Assembly (NCBI GenBank): GCA_000381585.1 | Contig: KB906741.1 | Location: 186,001-250,000, forward strand | Length of the DNA: 64,000 nt | Source of the DNA: Acidobacteriaceae bacterium KBS 83 | Lineage (GTDB): Bacteria > Acidobacteriota > Terriglobia > Terriglobales > Acidobacteriaceae | Reading direction: 5' to 3' | Part shown: positions 50,269 through 59,294 of the stretch, piece by piece | Position numbering within the stretch: position 1 is the first letter of the stretch | Layout: each line of letters starts with the position of its first letter | Translations under genes and position numbers: made by a program | Notes under the pieces: generated by a model | Told to the model about the DNA's origin: nothing | What the model saw: the letters and a program-made list of their open reading frames with translations, nothing else | The model's database searches: none

Positions 50269-51276
50269 ATGATGACGATTGAGGAGATCGAAACGGCCTG
50301 TGCCACATCCCGGGCGCTGGATTTGAAACACGACCTCGAACTCCCGGCGCTCTCCTTGAAAGAGATGTTCTATCCGCTGGGCTTCCCTCTGGAGGTGAGG
50401 ACGAATTCGAGCGAGGTGCTGGAGATGGTGGCGGAGCTTTGGGGGAGCTTCGAGAAGCGGCACAACACCGAGCCCATCCGGTCGGACGTACACGTGGTGG
50501 AGGAAGGCGCGGTGGAGTGCCCACCAGCGCCTGTAGTCCGCATCATGTTGCCGTTGGTCACTGGCGTGGCCGACCCCAACAACTACGGCATCGTCAATCT
50601 GGAGCGAAACAGCGTATACACTTCGATTTCGCGGGCGACGTTGAAGCATAGGCTTTACGCGAAATACTTCCTTCTTGGAATGCCGGGATGTTGCATCGCG
50701 ACCCGCTTCACGACGCCGGCGCACGCTGCGTGTGTTTCGCTCGACGGGCACGGCATCCTGTTGTGCGGGGACTCTGGTGCCGGCAAGTCAACTCTCTCCT
50801 ACGCATGCGCACGATCTGGCTGGACCTACATCTGCGACGACGGCTTTTTCCTTCAGAACTGCGGCTGCGACGGACGAGTCGGAACCGGCGACTGTTATCA
50901 CGTCCGTTTCCGGCCCTCAGCGGCGGAATTGTTTCCCGAGATACAGGGGCTCGACATTACACCGAGAGCGACCGGCAAACCGTCGATCGAGTTGTCCACC
51001 AGCCCCATGTCGCACGTAACACGCGCCCAAAGCACACATATAGACTTCATGGTCTTTTTGAACCGGCGCGCCGGCGATACACCTGAGCTTCGTCCGTATA
51101 GCGCAGACGTAGCCCGGCAGTGGATGCGGCAGGGACTCTACGGATCGCCGGAGTCGCTGGCCGTGCAGTATCAGACTATTGAACGTCTGTTGACTGCCGA
51201 CGTCTTTGAACTCCGATATACCGACTTGGACTGGGCTGTAGACCGGCTGCGGACATTGGTACGGGAGGGCCAATGA
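50269..51276 (+). CDS. HPr kinase-like P-loop protein
   Basis: A 335-residue protein with a Walker A motif GDSGAGKS at residues 167-174, preceded by SLDGHGILLCG and followed by WTYICDDGFFL. This arrangement is that of HprK-like kinases, where the motif lies in the second half and an acidic pair follows. The N-terminal 150 residues are a family-specific domain not recognised further. No HPr gene is nearby, so it is unlikely to be a true PTS kinase. The stop overlaps the MFS gene start by four bases. It could phosphorylate a sugar or a partner protein. Confidence 0.82.
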   Translation: MMTIEEIETACATSRALDLKHDLELPALSLKEMFYPLGFPLEVRTNSSEVLEMVAELWGSFEKRHNTEPIRSDVHVVEEGAVECPPAPVVRIMLPLVTGVADPNNYGIVNLERNSVYTSISRATLKHRLYAKYFLLGMPGCCIATRFTTPAHAACVSLDGHGILLCGDSGAGKSTLSYACARSGWTYICDDGFFLQNCGCDGRVGTGDCYHVRFRPSAAELFPEIQGLDITPRATGKPSIELSTSPMSHVTRAQSTHIDFMVFLNRRAGDTPELRPYSADVARQWMRQGLYGSPESLAVQYQTIERLLTADVFELRYTDLDWAVDRLRTLVREGQ

Positions 51277-52604
51277 TGGTGGCTTTGCTCGAGCCACAAT
51301 CAAACGCGGAGAAGGCAGCCGCCTTCTGGAGGAATCCTTCTGCCTGGCTTCGGCAGCAGAAACTAAGTCGCGGCTTTTGGGTATTCTTTATGGCCGCATT
51401 CTTTTTCGACGCCGGATTTGCCGTCTATTTTTTTCTCTTCAATCTGTTTCTGCTGGATTATCGCTTCAGTGACCGATCGATCGGGCTCATTGGCGGTGCG
51501 GTAACGCTCGGGACGCTTGTCGGAACGCTGCCGACAGGCATTATCGCGCGAAGGATCGGCGTGAAACCGGTGCTCATTCTCTGCTTCGTGTCGGCATCCG
51601 TGCTGAACGCGGCACGTGTTCTCTGGATGTGGGAACCCGCGCAGATCGGCCTCGCGCTCCTCGCCGGACTGGCAATGTGCATGTGGGGCGTCTGTTTTCT
51701 TCCGGCTGTTGCGCGACTCACAACTGAGGTGAATCGTACGTCGGGATACAGTCTGATCTTCTCCGCCAGCCTGGGTACGAGCATCCTCGGCGGTATCGTA
51801 TGCGGTTTTCTGCCACAGTGGCTGAGAGCAGTTGGCATCGTCATGCAGGCAGCAGACGTTAAGCGGATAATCCTGTTGGGGGCGTGCGGCATAGCCTTAG
51901 TCGGTTTACTCCCCGTGTTAAAACTCCAGCCTCTGAAGCAGTCACCCGAGAACGCTTCGGGCAGCATCCCGCCGACGCGCGCGATGCAGGTGCGCAGACT
52001 GCTCCTTCAGCCATTTTTATTGCGGTTTCTGCCGCTGATGGCATTATGGTCGGCTGTCCTCGCCGCATTCACTCCATTCGGCAATGTGTATCTGTCGCGG
52101 GTTCTGCATGTTCCGATCGCGCAAATTGGATTGATCTTCTCGGCGACGCAGGTAGTGCAGTTCTGTATGGGCCTGCTTGCGCCCGTGATCTTCCGTCTGC
52201 TGGGACTGGTGAAGGGAATCGCGGCAACCCAAATCATTGCAGCGATCGCCCTCGCCTTGTTGGCGGAGACAACCTATCCGCGGCTGGCCATGACCCTTTA
52301 TCTGACTTTTTCCGCCGCACAATGGATGTGCGCTCCCGGGCTCTACAACCTGCTGATGAATGAAACTCCTGACAGCGAACGCAGTCCAGCGGCAGCCATG
52401 ACCCTCTTCTGCAATGCCCTTGCCGGATCAGCCGCGACAGCCGCGGCTGGAATTCTGTTCACTCGATTTGGATACCCGCCCGTGCTTCTGGGCATTGCTG
52501 CGCTTGCCACGCTGATCGCATTGCTGTTCCGACTCTTTGTTCTCCCGTCCCGGCATGACGTTGCAGGAGCAGCTGCACAGTTTCTGAAGGAGGAGGCGAG
52601 ATGA
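51273..52604 (+). CDS. MFS transporter
   Basis: A 443-residue major facilitator with about 12 membrane segments. The first begins near residue 30 (GFWVFFMAAFFFDAGFAVYF) and the loop 2-3 motif reads GTLPTGIIARRIGVKPVLIL. It overlaps the genes on both sides by four bases (ATGA), so it is made together with the HprK-like protein and the GDPD. It is probably the inner-membrane importer for the operon's substrate. No subfamily could be fixed. Confidence 0.92.
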   Translation: MMVALLEPQSNAEKAAAFWRNPSAWLRQQKLSRGFWVFFMAAFFFDAGFAVYFFLFNLFLLDYRFSDRSIGLIGGAVTLGTLVGTLPTGIIARRIGVKPVLILCFVSASVLNAARVLWMWEPAQIGLALLAGLAMCMWGVCFLPAVARLTTEVNRTSGYSLIFSASLGTSILGGIVCGFLPQWLRAVGIVMQAADVKRIILLGACGIALVGLLPVLKLQPLKQSPENASGSIPPTRAMQVRRLLLQPFLLRFLPLMALWSAVLAAFTPFGNVYLSRVLHVPIAQIGLIFSATQVVQFCMGLLAPVIFRLLGLVKGIAATQIIAAIALALLAETTYPRLAMTLYLTFSAAQWMCAPGLYNLLMNETPDSERSPAAAMTLFCNALAGSAATAAAGILFTRFGYPPVLLGIAALATLIALLFRLFVLPSRHDVAGAAAQFLKEEAR

Positions 52605-54361
52605 ATCGAATTGTGATCGCGCTGCTCATCTCCTTCGCCCTTCCTGTGGCGCATGCCGCAGACGTTCAGGCTAGGCGTGTCGACCTGCTTTGCCACCGCA
52701 CGGCGAATAAGGACGTGCCAGAGAATACCTTGGAGTCGTTGGGGCAGGCCGCTCTGATGGGATGCGACGTAGTCGAGATCGATGTACGACGGACCTTGGA
52801 CGGAAGGATTGTGCTGAACCACGACGGCGTCCTGGAGCGGCTGACCGACGGAATCGGTGATATTGAAACGAGCTACTACGACGATCTGCGCCTGCGCGAT
52901 GCAGGCGGCTGGATGGACGATCGGTTTGAGGGCATGCGAATTTCCCTCTTCGAGGATGCACTGCGTCTTGCGCGAGAAGAGAACATTCAACTGCTCCTGG
53001 ACATCAAGGACAAGGGCATCGCGCCGGATGTTTTGCGCCTGCTGCGCCAGGAGGGCATGCTCGAGCGCGTCCGTTTCGGCGGCGAGTGGGCGGACGTAAA
53101 GCAGCTTTATCCCCGTGCAAACGAGGGCGAAGCTCAGGGGGTCCAGCCCGGCGTTACTGCAGAGCAGGTGAAGGCGTATCACCGCGCAGGGAAGTCCGTC
53201 ATTGCGAACTTCTCCGCGAACGACCATGAGATGGACTTAGCCGCGATGAAAGCGGCCGTGGCCGCCGGCGTGGATGGCATCAACGTCGACTATCCGCGGC
53301 TAGGAGCCGACGCAGTCGGAAGACCTGTGGAGCGCACGCTCGCCACGCTTGCTGTGCAGGCAAACACCGGTCAGCCCGCCGTGCGCGCACGAGCGATTCT
53401 CCAACTCTCACGCTACCGCGGTTTTCCTCTTGAAGGCGAGTTTGCCCGTTTGCTGCTCGACCCAGACGACCAGGTGTCCCGCGCGGCCGCTGTCGCACTG
53501 GCGACGGCGCGTCCTCGCACCTCACCGTCTGTTTTCGCGGAAGCACTGCGGGCGGCGAATCCTGACGCGCGCGCAAATGCCGCATGGGCCCTCGGGGTTC
53601 TGCGTGCACCCGCGAATCTGCTCATCCCAGTGCTTCATGACAGCAATCCTCAAGTGCTGCAAGAGACTCTCGTCGCCCTCTCTCACATGCCTGGTGCGGT
53701 GAGTGCAGAAGCGTTGCTGCCGTTATTGTCGAATCATGATCCAGAGGTCCGAGGCACCGCGGCGCTGGCACTTGCACGGCATGATCCCGATGAAGCCGTC
53801 AAAGCAGTTCCGGCACAATTGAATTCAGAGGTGAAAGCAGCGCGGGTCCTCTATGACCAATGGATCGAGCGGGGCAAGACCCAACTGACACCGGCCGAGA
53901 TGCAAAGCGTCATGGGTTACTACCGCTGCCAGATGAAAGAGCTTCAGGCGATTGCAATGCTGCATTCTCCCGGCGTTACGGAGGCGCTCGAGAAGCAGGC
54001 ATTTCGCCCGGGCAAGGATTTTTCACAAATGAATGCAATAGTCGCCGCATTCCAGTTGTGGGATCGGATCGGGTCGAACCCGCAGCCCGCGATCCGGGCG
54101 TTGCAGGCAACCGACCATGGCGTTGCAGACAAGGCCGAGTGGATGCTCGTCCAGAGCGGCCCCACTGTCTTGCCGGCGGTGCGCGAGGCCATCGCCAGCC
54201 AGAACGAGGCAGTTAGAGAACGAGCCATTCGGATTGTCGCGTGGCAGGGCGATCTGGGCGCCCTGCCACGCCTCCGCGCAATACAGCAGAGCGATCCCAG
54301 GGATGAGGCACTGGCTGCGTGGGCTATCGAAAAAATCGAAATAATTCACCCGAAACTGTGA
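52601..54361 (+). CDS. glycerophosphodiester phosphodiesterase fused to HEAT repeats, exported
   Basis: A 586-residue periplasmic protein with a signal peptide (MNRIVIALLISFALPVAHA). Residues 25-250 are a GDPD TIM barrel that hydrolyses glycerophosphodiesters: LCHRTANKDVPENTLES, VEIDVRRTLDGRIVLNHDG and a late GVDGINVDYP. The catalytic HR...ENT, E-D metal ligands and HD are present. Residues 265-580 are HEAT/PBS-type repeats (VSRAAAVALATARP, DARANAAWALGVL, PEVRGTAALALARHDP), which usually bind proteins. This fusion is unusual. A GGAGGAGG site and a four-base overlap link it to the MFS gene. Confidence 0.92.
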   Translation: MNRIVIALLISFALPVAHAADVQARRVDLLCHRTANKDVPENTLESLGQAALMGCDVVEIDVRRTLDGRIVLNHDGVLERLTDGIGDIETSYYDDLRLRDAGGWMDDRFEGMRISLFEDALRLAREENIQLLLDIKDKGIAPDVLRLLRQEGMLERVRFGGEWADVKQLYPRANEGEAQGVQPGVTAEQVKAYHRAGKSVIANFSANDHEMDLAAMKAAVAAGVDGINVDYPRLGADAVGRPVERTLATLAVQANTGQPAVRARAILQLSRYRGFPLEGEFARLLLDPDDQVSRAAAVALATARPRTSPSVFAEALRAANPDARANAAWALGVLRAPANLLIPVLHDSNPQVLQETLVALSHMPGAVSAEALLPLLSNHDPEVRGTAALALARHDPDEAVKAVPAQLNSEVKAARVLYDQWIERGKTQLTPAEMQSVMGYYRCQMKELQAIAMLHSPGVTEALEKQAFRPGKDFSQMNAIVAAFQLWDRIGSNPQPAIRALQATDHGVADKAEWMLVQSGPTVLPAVREAIASQNEAVRERAIRIVAWQGDLGALPRLRAIQQSDPRDEALAAWAIEKIEIIHPKL

Positions 54362-54417
54362 TTACCTATGCCACCAAAAGCACGATGAAATAGCACTGCA
54401 ACCAGGAGAGAAGGAAT

Positions 54418-55158
54418 ATGCTGCAAGGCGAGATGACCACCACCGGTTCCGACAACACAGAAGGGCAGTCTGGGGGCGCGCGGACTCATATCCTCGTCGT
54501 CGAAGATGATCCACGCATGCAAAAGGTACTCCAGCGCATGTTCCATGAACAGGGCTATACGGTAACCGTCTGCGGCGACGGGCAGACGGGGCTTGACGCA
54601 TTCCACACGGTGAAGCCGTCGGCCGTCGTGCTGGATCTGCTCCTGCCGAACATCTTCGGTCGTGATCTTTGCAAAACCATGAAGGCGGAGCAGCCGGAAA
54701 TCCCAGTCATTGTCGTAAGCGCGATCAGTGAGGTCGCCGACAAGGTCCTGCTGCTCGAACTCGGAGCAGACGACTATGTGACCAAGCCGTTCAGCCCGCG
54801 TGAACTAATGGCGCGAGTGCAGGCAGCTTTGCGGCGCAGACACAAGCCGACCGCGATGGTGACCTACAAATTCGGCGAATGCGAAGTAGATTTCGCCAGA
54901 ATGAGCGCCAGGCGAGCCGGCATGCCGATCACGCTGACTGCCCATGAGTTCAAACTGCTGAAGTATTTTGTGGAGAATGCCGAGCGCGTCTTGAGCCGCG
55001 AAGAGCTGTTGAACGAGGTCTGGGGATATAACTCCTATCCAACCACGCGCACTGTGGACAACCAGATATTGAAATTGCGGCAGAAGCTCGAACCAAACTC
55101 TACCGAGCCGCGCTATTTGCAGACGATTTATGGTGCCGGATACAAATTTGTACCGTAA
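54418..55158 (+). CDS. OmpR-family response regulator
   Basis: A 246-residue regulator with an N-terminal extension of about 24 residues. The receiver has VVEDD, the acceptor Asp73 in VVLDLLLP, and the lysine in DDYVTKPFSP. The winged helix (LTAHEFKLLKYFVENAERVLSREELLNEVWG, recognisable by EELLNEVWGY, and TVDNQILKLRQKLE) is PhoB/OmpR-type. GAGAAGG precedes the ATG. It follows the GDPD gene by 56 bases and is paired with the kinase gene, so it probably controls this cluster. Confidence 0.93.
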   Translation: MLQGEMTTTGSDNTEGQSGGARTHILVVEDDPRMQKVLQRMFHEQGYTVTVCGDGQTGLDAFHTVKPSAVVLDLLLPNIFGRDLCKTMKAEQPEIPVIVVSAISEVADKVLLLELGADDYVTKPFSPRELMARVQAALRRRHKPTAMVTYKFGECEVDFARMSARRAGMPITLTAHEFKLLKYFVENAERVLSREELLNEVWGYNSYPTTRTVDNQILKLRQKLEPNSTEPRYLQTIYGAGYKFVP

Positions 55159-55171
55159 GAAGGCAGCCTCT

Positions 55172-56968
55172 GTGTTCAACGGAAAAGTTGGTCCAGGAAT
55201 CCGAACTCGAGTTCTGCTGCTGACCTCGCTCGTGTTGATCATCGCTGGGACCACGGCGTCGAGTCTGCTGATCGTCCGAAGCCGCTTGCGGCATCACGTG
55301 CAAGTGGCACTGGCTGAAGACCTGCAGCACTCTGTCGAGACGTTTCAGGATCTTGAAGCCCACCGCCGTACCACGCTGGATCAGGAGAGCTCGCTGTTGG
55401 CTAGCCTCCCGAGCCTGAAAGCATTGATGACGACCAGTGATCCACGCACCATTACGGATGATGCGGTGGACTTCTGGAAAATAAGTGGCAACGACCTGTT
55501 TGCTCTAGCTGATGCAAACAGCCGCGTTCTGTCTGTCAACGCAGAGGACGTCGAGAACGCCGAACTGCTGAAAGGCGACCTTCAGGCGGTCATTCGAGAT
55601 CCGAGCAGGCACTATCTCCTGAGTGCCGGCAAACTGTACGAGTATTCAGTTCGCCCCCTCTACTTCGGCAGCGCGGCAAACGGAACGCTGCTCGGTTATG
55701 TCGTAAGCGGCTACGCCGTTGACCATCGGTTGCTGCAGGAAGTGGGTCGCGGCGCGGGTGCCGATGCAGCGTTCGTGGCCGGCAACGACGTTGTCGCGAG
55801 TACACTGCCAAAGGAAAAGCGGGACCAGCTCAAAGGGACGTTAACTTCGCTCCGCCAGAACAGTGAAGGGATTGTGACCATTGGCAGGGAACGCTATCTG
55901 GCCAGCGTCAAAGACATGACGAATGGCGCGGGTGCCCCTCTGAGTCTTGTCGTCATGAAATCCTTCGCTGAGGCAGAGCGCACGGAGGGTGATATCAATC
56001 GCCTGGTATTTCTGGCCAGCCTGCTGGCCGTCGCCGTTGGTTCGTTGCTCATGCTGCTTCTGGCGCGCATGGTCACACGTCCATTGGAGCAACTGGCAAC
56101 CGGGGTCCAGGCTTTCGGAGAAGGAAATCCGAAGTATCTGCTTCCTGCAGGGGGAACGCAGGAGGTGCGCTATTTGAGCCGTGTGTTCGCCGAGATGCGC
56201 GATGAGATTCAGAAGAAGAATCGCGCTCTGGTCGACGCGGAGCGGCTCGCCACGATTGGTCGTATGGCAAGCTCTGTATCGCATGATCTGCGCCACTACC
56301 TGGCGGCCGTGTATGCAAATGCGGAGTTCCTCTCATCGCCGGCACTGCCTGCGAACGAACGTGCGGAGCTTTTCGATGAAATTCGGCTTGCGGTAAACGG
56401 AACGACGGATATGCTGGACTCGCTCCTCATTTTTGGCCGAACCGGCGCAGCCTTGCAGCGCGTTGAGACCTCCATGACTGCTCTGGTCAACCGCGCTGTG
56501 GCGCTCGTGCGGGCGCACCCGGATGCTGAGCGTGTGACCGTGCGTGTAGAGCCAAGGGCAGATATCACGGCCGCGATCGATACCAAGCAGATGGAACGTG
56601 CTATCTATAATTTGTTGTTGAACGCCTGTCAGTCTGCGAGACAAAGTACGGGACGGCGGGAGGTGGACGTCGCTGTGGATGGAAACGAAACTACTGCCAG
56701 CGTGACCATTACCGACAGTGGACTCGGTGTGGCAGACGGAATTCGCGAAAGCCTCTTTGATCCCTTTGTAAGTATGGGCAAACAGAAAGGCACCGGTCTA
56801 GGGTTGACACTAGCATGGAGTGTGGCGCGTGAGCACGACGGGAGCGTACAAGTGGTAAGCAGCCGTCCGGGTGAAGCTGTATTTCGCCTGACGGTATCAC
56901 GTGCCGTCTCTCCCGGCGCAAGAAGCAGTGCCGCGAACACCGCACCGAGTGCTCAGTTGACGCCATGA
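55172..56968 (+). CDS. sensor histidine kinase
   Basis: A kinase of 598 residues if the GTG at 55172 is used, which has AAGAAGG eight bases before it; an ATG at 55130 inside the regulator gene would add 14 residues and lacks a ribosome site. It has a membrane segment (LLLTSLVLIIAGTTA), a periplasmic Cache-like sensor of about 240 residues, a second segment (FLASLLAVAVGSLLMLLL), HAMP, and HisKA with His371 in SSVSHDLRHYLAAVY. The ATPase domain has LLLNACQSA and MGKQKGTGLGLTLAWS. The sensor probably sees a small periplasmic ligand, perhaps the phosphodiester. Confidence 0.92.
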   Translation: MFNGKVGPGIRTRVLLLTSLVLIIAGTTASSLLIVRSRLRHHVQVALAEDLQHSVETFQDLEAHRRTTLDQESSLLASLPSLKALMTTSDPRTITDDAVDFWKISGNDLFALADANSRVLSVNAEDVENAELLKGDLQAVIRDPSRHYLLSAGKLYEYSVRPLYFGSAANGTLLGYVVSGYAVDHRLLQEVGRGAGADAAFVAGNDVVASTLPKEKRDQLKGTLTSLRQNSEGIVTIGRERYLASVKDMTNGAGAPLSLVVMKSFAEAERTEGDINRLVFLASLLAVAVGSLLMLLLARMVTRPLEQLATGVQAFGEGNPKYLLPAGGTQEVRYLSRVFAEMRDEIQKKNRALVDAERLATIGRMASSVSHDLRHYLAAVYANAEFLSSPALPANERAELFDEIRLAVNGTTDMLDSLLIFGRTGAALQRVETSMTALVNRAVALVRAHPDAERVTVRVEPRADITAAIDTKQMERAIYNLLLNACQSARQSTGRREVDVAVDGNETTASVTITDSGLGVADGIRESLFDPFVSMGKQKGTGLGLTLAWSVAREHDGSVQVVSSRPGEAVFRLTVSRAVSPGARSSAANTAPSAQLTP

Positions 56969-58566
56969 CCGAGAATGCAGATCAGCACACCGCACGCAGA
57001 CCACGTGATCGGACGACGCTACCGACAACACGATGGGTCGCAATCGCTGTCGCCATGCTGCTTTCGAACCTTGCTGGTGAACGTGCCCCGGCACAATACG
57101 CACCCGCACCATCTGCACCATCCGAAACGACGGAGCAAAAAGTTCAACGGTTAACTGCTGCGGTTGCTCGCGCGCAAGCACAAATGGATGCGTACCAGAA
57201 GCAGCTTCAGGACATGCAGAAGGAGCTTTCAACACTGCAGAATGAACTCGCAGTGCAGAAGGGGACCGCCCCAGCAGCGCCAGCAGTCTCCCAGAACTCA
57301 AATCCAGGCAGCACCGCCGCGCAGAATGTGCCACCTGCCGTTTCTTCGAGCGCGTCTGCAGCGACACTCGAAGATATTCGCGAGCGGCAAGCAGTACAGG
57401 AGTCTCAAATCGCCACTCACGAGCAGACCAAGGTCGAGACGGAGTCAAAATATCCGGTGAAGATAAGTGGTTTGCTGCTCTTCAATAGCTACGTGAACAC
57501 ACGCCAGGTGGATATTTCCGCCAATCCCACCTATGCGTTGCCGGGGTCCGGCAGCACCGGATTTTCCCTGCGCCAAACCGTCCTGGGTCTTGACGCTCGG
57601 GGACCGCATCTCTTCGGTGCGACCAGCCATGGAGATGTGCGTGTCGACTTCTTTGCCAGCGGATCGCAACCAAGTTACGCAGCAAGCGGGCTGTTGCGCT
57701 TTCGCACGGCGCATGCTGGCTTGAAGTGGCAGAATACGGAAGCCTTCTTCGAACAGGACCGCAGTTTTCTTGCGCCGTACACGCCATCCTCGCTCGTAGC
57801 CGTCTCGCAGCCGCTATTTTCCTGGAGCGGAAATTTATGGTCCTGGAATCCGCAGATCGGCCTCTCTCACCAGATCGGCGGCGGCGGCTCGAAGCGATGG
57901 AACATCCAGGCAGGATTGATCGATGTAGCGGATCCTCAATGGCCGGGCGGCCCTCCGAACACCTCAACCGTCTCACGCGCGGAGCGCAGCCGCTGGCCAG
58001 GCACCGAAGCACGTATTGCATTTGGCTCCGGCCAGGTTGACTCTGGGCCGGCTATTGGCGTCAGCGGCTACTTCAGCCCGCACGAAACGGCAGAAGGTAT
58101 GCGTTTCGATGCGTGGGCCGGCGCAATGGATCTGCGTCTGCCCATGACCAGGCATCTTTCGCTGATTGCTAACGCGTATCGCGGGGCGGGGTTGGGTGGT
58201 CTAGGCGGTGGAGGGTACGTCGATTATGTCCACGCGTATGCAGGCAGGACAGAGATTGCGCGCGCTCTCGACGATGTGGGCGGCTGGGCGCAATTGCAGA
58301 GCAAGGTCGGAGAGCGCCTCGCATTGAATGCGGGCTATGGCATCGATAACCCGTTTGCCGGGGAGATTGATGCGAGCACGGCTATCCCCGAATACGCCGT
58401 CTATCCTGGACTGGCTCGCAACATGTCGGCCGTCGGCAATGTTATTTATAGCCCGAGCGCTTATCTTCTCTTCTCACTCGAGTATCGGCGATTGTGGACC
58501 AACTTTGCATCCAGCCCTGCAAGTTTCAGCGACGTGATCGGCATTGGCGCGGGGTACCGCTTCTGA
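56965..58566 (+). CDS. porin-like outer-membrane protein with N-terminal coiled coil
   Basis: A 533-residue exported protein. A signal segment (WVAIAVAMLLSNLAGE) is followed by a coiled coil at about residues 54-98 (TAAVARAQAQMDAYQKQLQD), a Ser/Pro-rich linker, then a beta-barrel with alternating strands ending in GIGAGYRF, a terminal aromatic typical of outer-membrane proteins. The coiled coil plus barrel layout resembles trimeric or phosphate-selective-like porins. The ATG overlaps the kinase stop by four bases. It is the outer-membrane pore proposed for this operon. Confidence 0.8.
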   Translation: MTENADQHTARRPRDRTTLPTTRWVAIAVAMLLSNLAGERAPAQYAPAPSAPSETTEQKVQRLTAAVARAQAQMDAYQKQLQDMQKELSTLQNELAVQKGTAPAAPAVSQNSNPGSTAAQNVPPAVSSSASAATLEDIRERQAVQESQIATHEQTKVETESKYPVKISGLLLFNSYVNTRQVDISANPTYALPGSGSTGFSLRQTVLGLDARGPHLFGATSHGDVRVDFFASGSQPSYAASGLLRFRTAHAGLKWQNTEAFFEQDRSFLAPYTPSSLVAVSQPLFSWSGNLWSWNPQIGLSHQIGGGGSKRWNIQAGLIDVADPQWPGGPPNTSTVSRAERSRWPGTEARIAFGSGQVDSGPAIGVSGYFSPHETAEGMRFDAWAGAMDLRLPMTRHLSLIANAYRGAGLGGLGGGGYVDYVHAYAGRTEIARALDDVGGWAQLQSKVGERLALNAGYGIDNPFAGEIDASTAIPEYAVYPGLARNMSAVGNVIYSPSAYLLFSLEYRRLWTNFASSPASFSDVIGIGAGYRF

Positions 58567-59261
58567 TGCTGCGCGTCTCCCGCAAGACGATCCTCACCGC
58601 GTCGTTGCTCATGATCGCCGGGGAACCGCTACTGCGTGCGGCTGAAGTAAAAGCACAATTGGTCGCAGTTTTTGCGGGAAATTCAACGAATAAATCCGAG
58701 AAGTTTCCCTCCGCTGTGATCTGGCTCGAGCCTGTCCAGGCCATCGCCCCATCTCCACCCGGCAAGTTCACCCTTTTGCAGAAGAACAAGACGTTTACGC
58801 CGCATCTCTTGGTAGTGCCGGTGGGCAGCATCGTGGCCTTTCCCAATGCCGATCCCTTCTTCCACAACGTCTTCTCTCTCTTCGATGGCAAACGCTTCGA
58901 CCTGGGGCTATACGAAGCAGGTTCCACTCGCAGCGTGGTGTTTTCCCGGGTGGGTGTGTCCTATATCTTCTGCAACATCCATTCGGAGATGAGCGCGGTC
59001 GTTATCGCGCTTGATACGCCCTTTTACAGCGTTGCCGATCCGCACGGAACATTCCGTATGCAAGATATTCCGGACGGTGACTACAGCCTGCATGTCTGGG
59101 TTGAGGCACAGCCACAAAACGCTCTCGACCAGCAGACAAGGCAAGTGCACATAGCTGGCACCGTCGCGGACTTAGGCGATATTCGTGCCGATAGGCCGGA
59201 GGAGCAGCACCTGAACAAATTTGGTCGTCCTTACGAGCCAGATGCCGAGCCGCCTTACTAG
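58566..59261 (+). CDS. secreted blue-copper (cupredoxin) protein
   Basis: A 231-residue exported protein with a signal sequence (ILTASLLMIAGEPLLRA). It has a plastocyanin-like domain with type 1 copper ligands His100 (DPFFHNVFSLF), Cys136, His139 and Met142 (FCNIHSEM). A C-terminal carboxypeptidase-regulatory-like beta sandwich follows (GTFRMQDIPDGDYSLHVWVE). The start ATG shares its A with the porin gene stop (TGATG). Proteins of this kind are often called methylamine utilisation-like but their role is unproven. It closes the long co-directional run. Confidence 0.85.
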   Translation: MLRVSRKTILTASLLMIAGEPLLRAAEVKAQLVAVFAGNSTNKSEKFPSAVIWLEPVQAIAPSPPGKFTLLQKNKTFTPHLLVVPVGSIVAFPNADPFFHNVFSLFDGKRFDLGLYEAGSTRSVVFSRVGVSYIFCNIHSEMSAVVIALDTPFYSVADPHGTFRMQDIPDGDYSLHVWVEAQPQNALDQQTRQVHIAGTVADLGDIRADRPEEQHLNKFGRPYEPDAEPPY

Positions 59262-59294
59262 TCAACACCCCTGCTGCAGTCGCAGGACTCCGGT

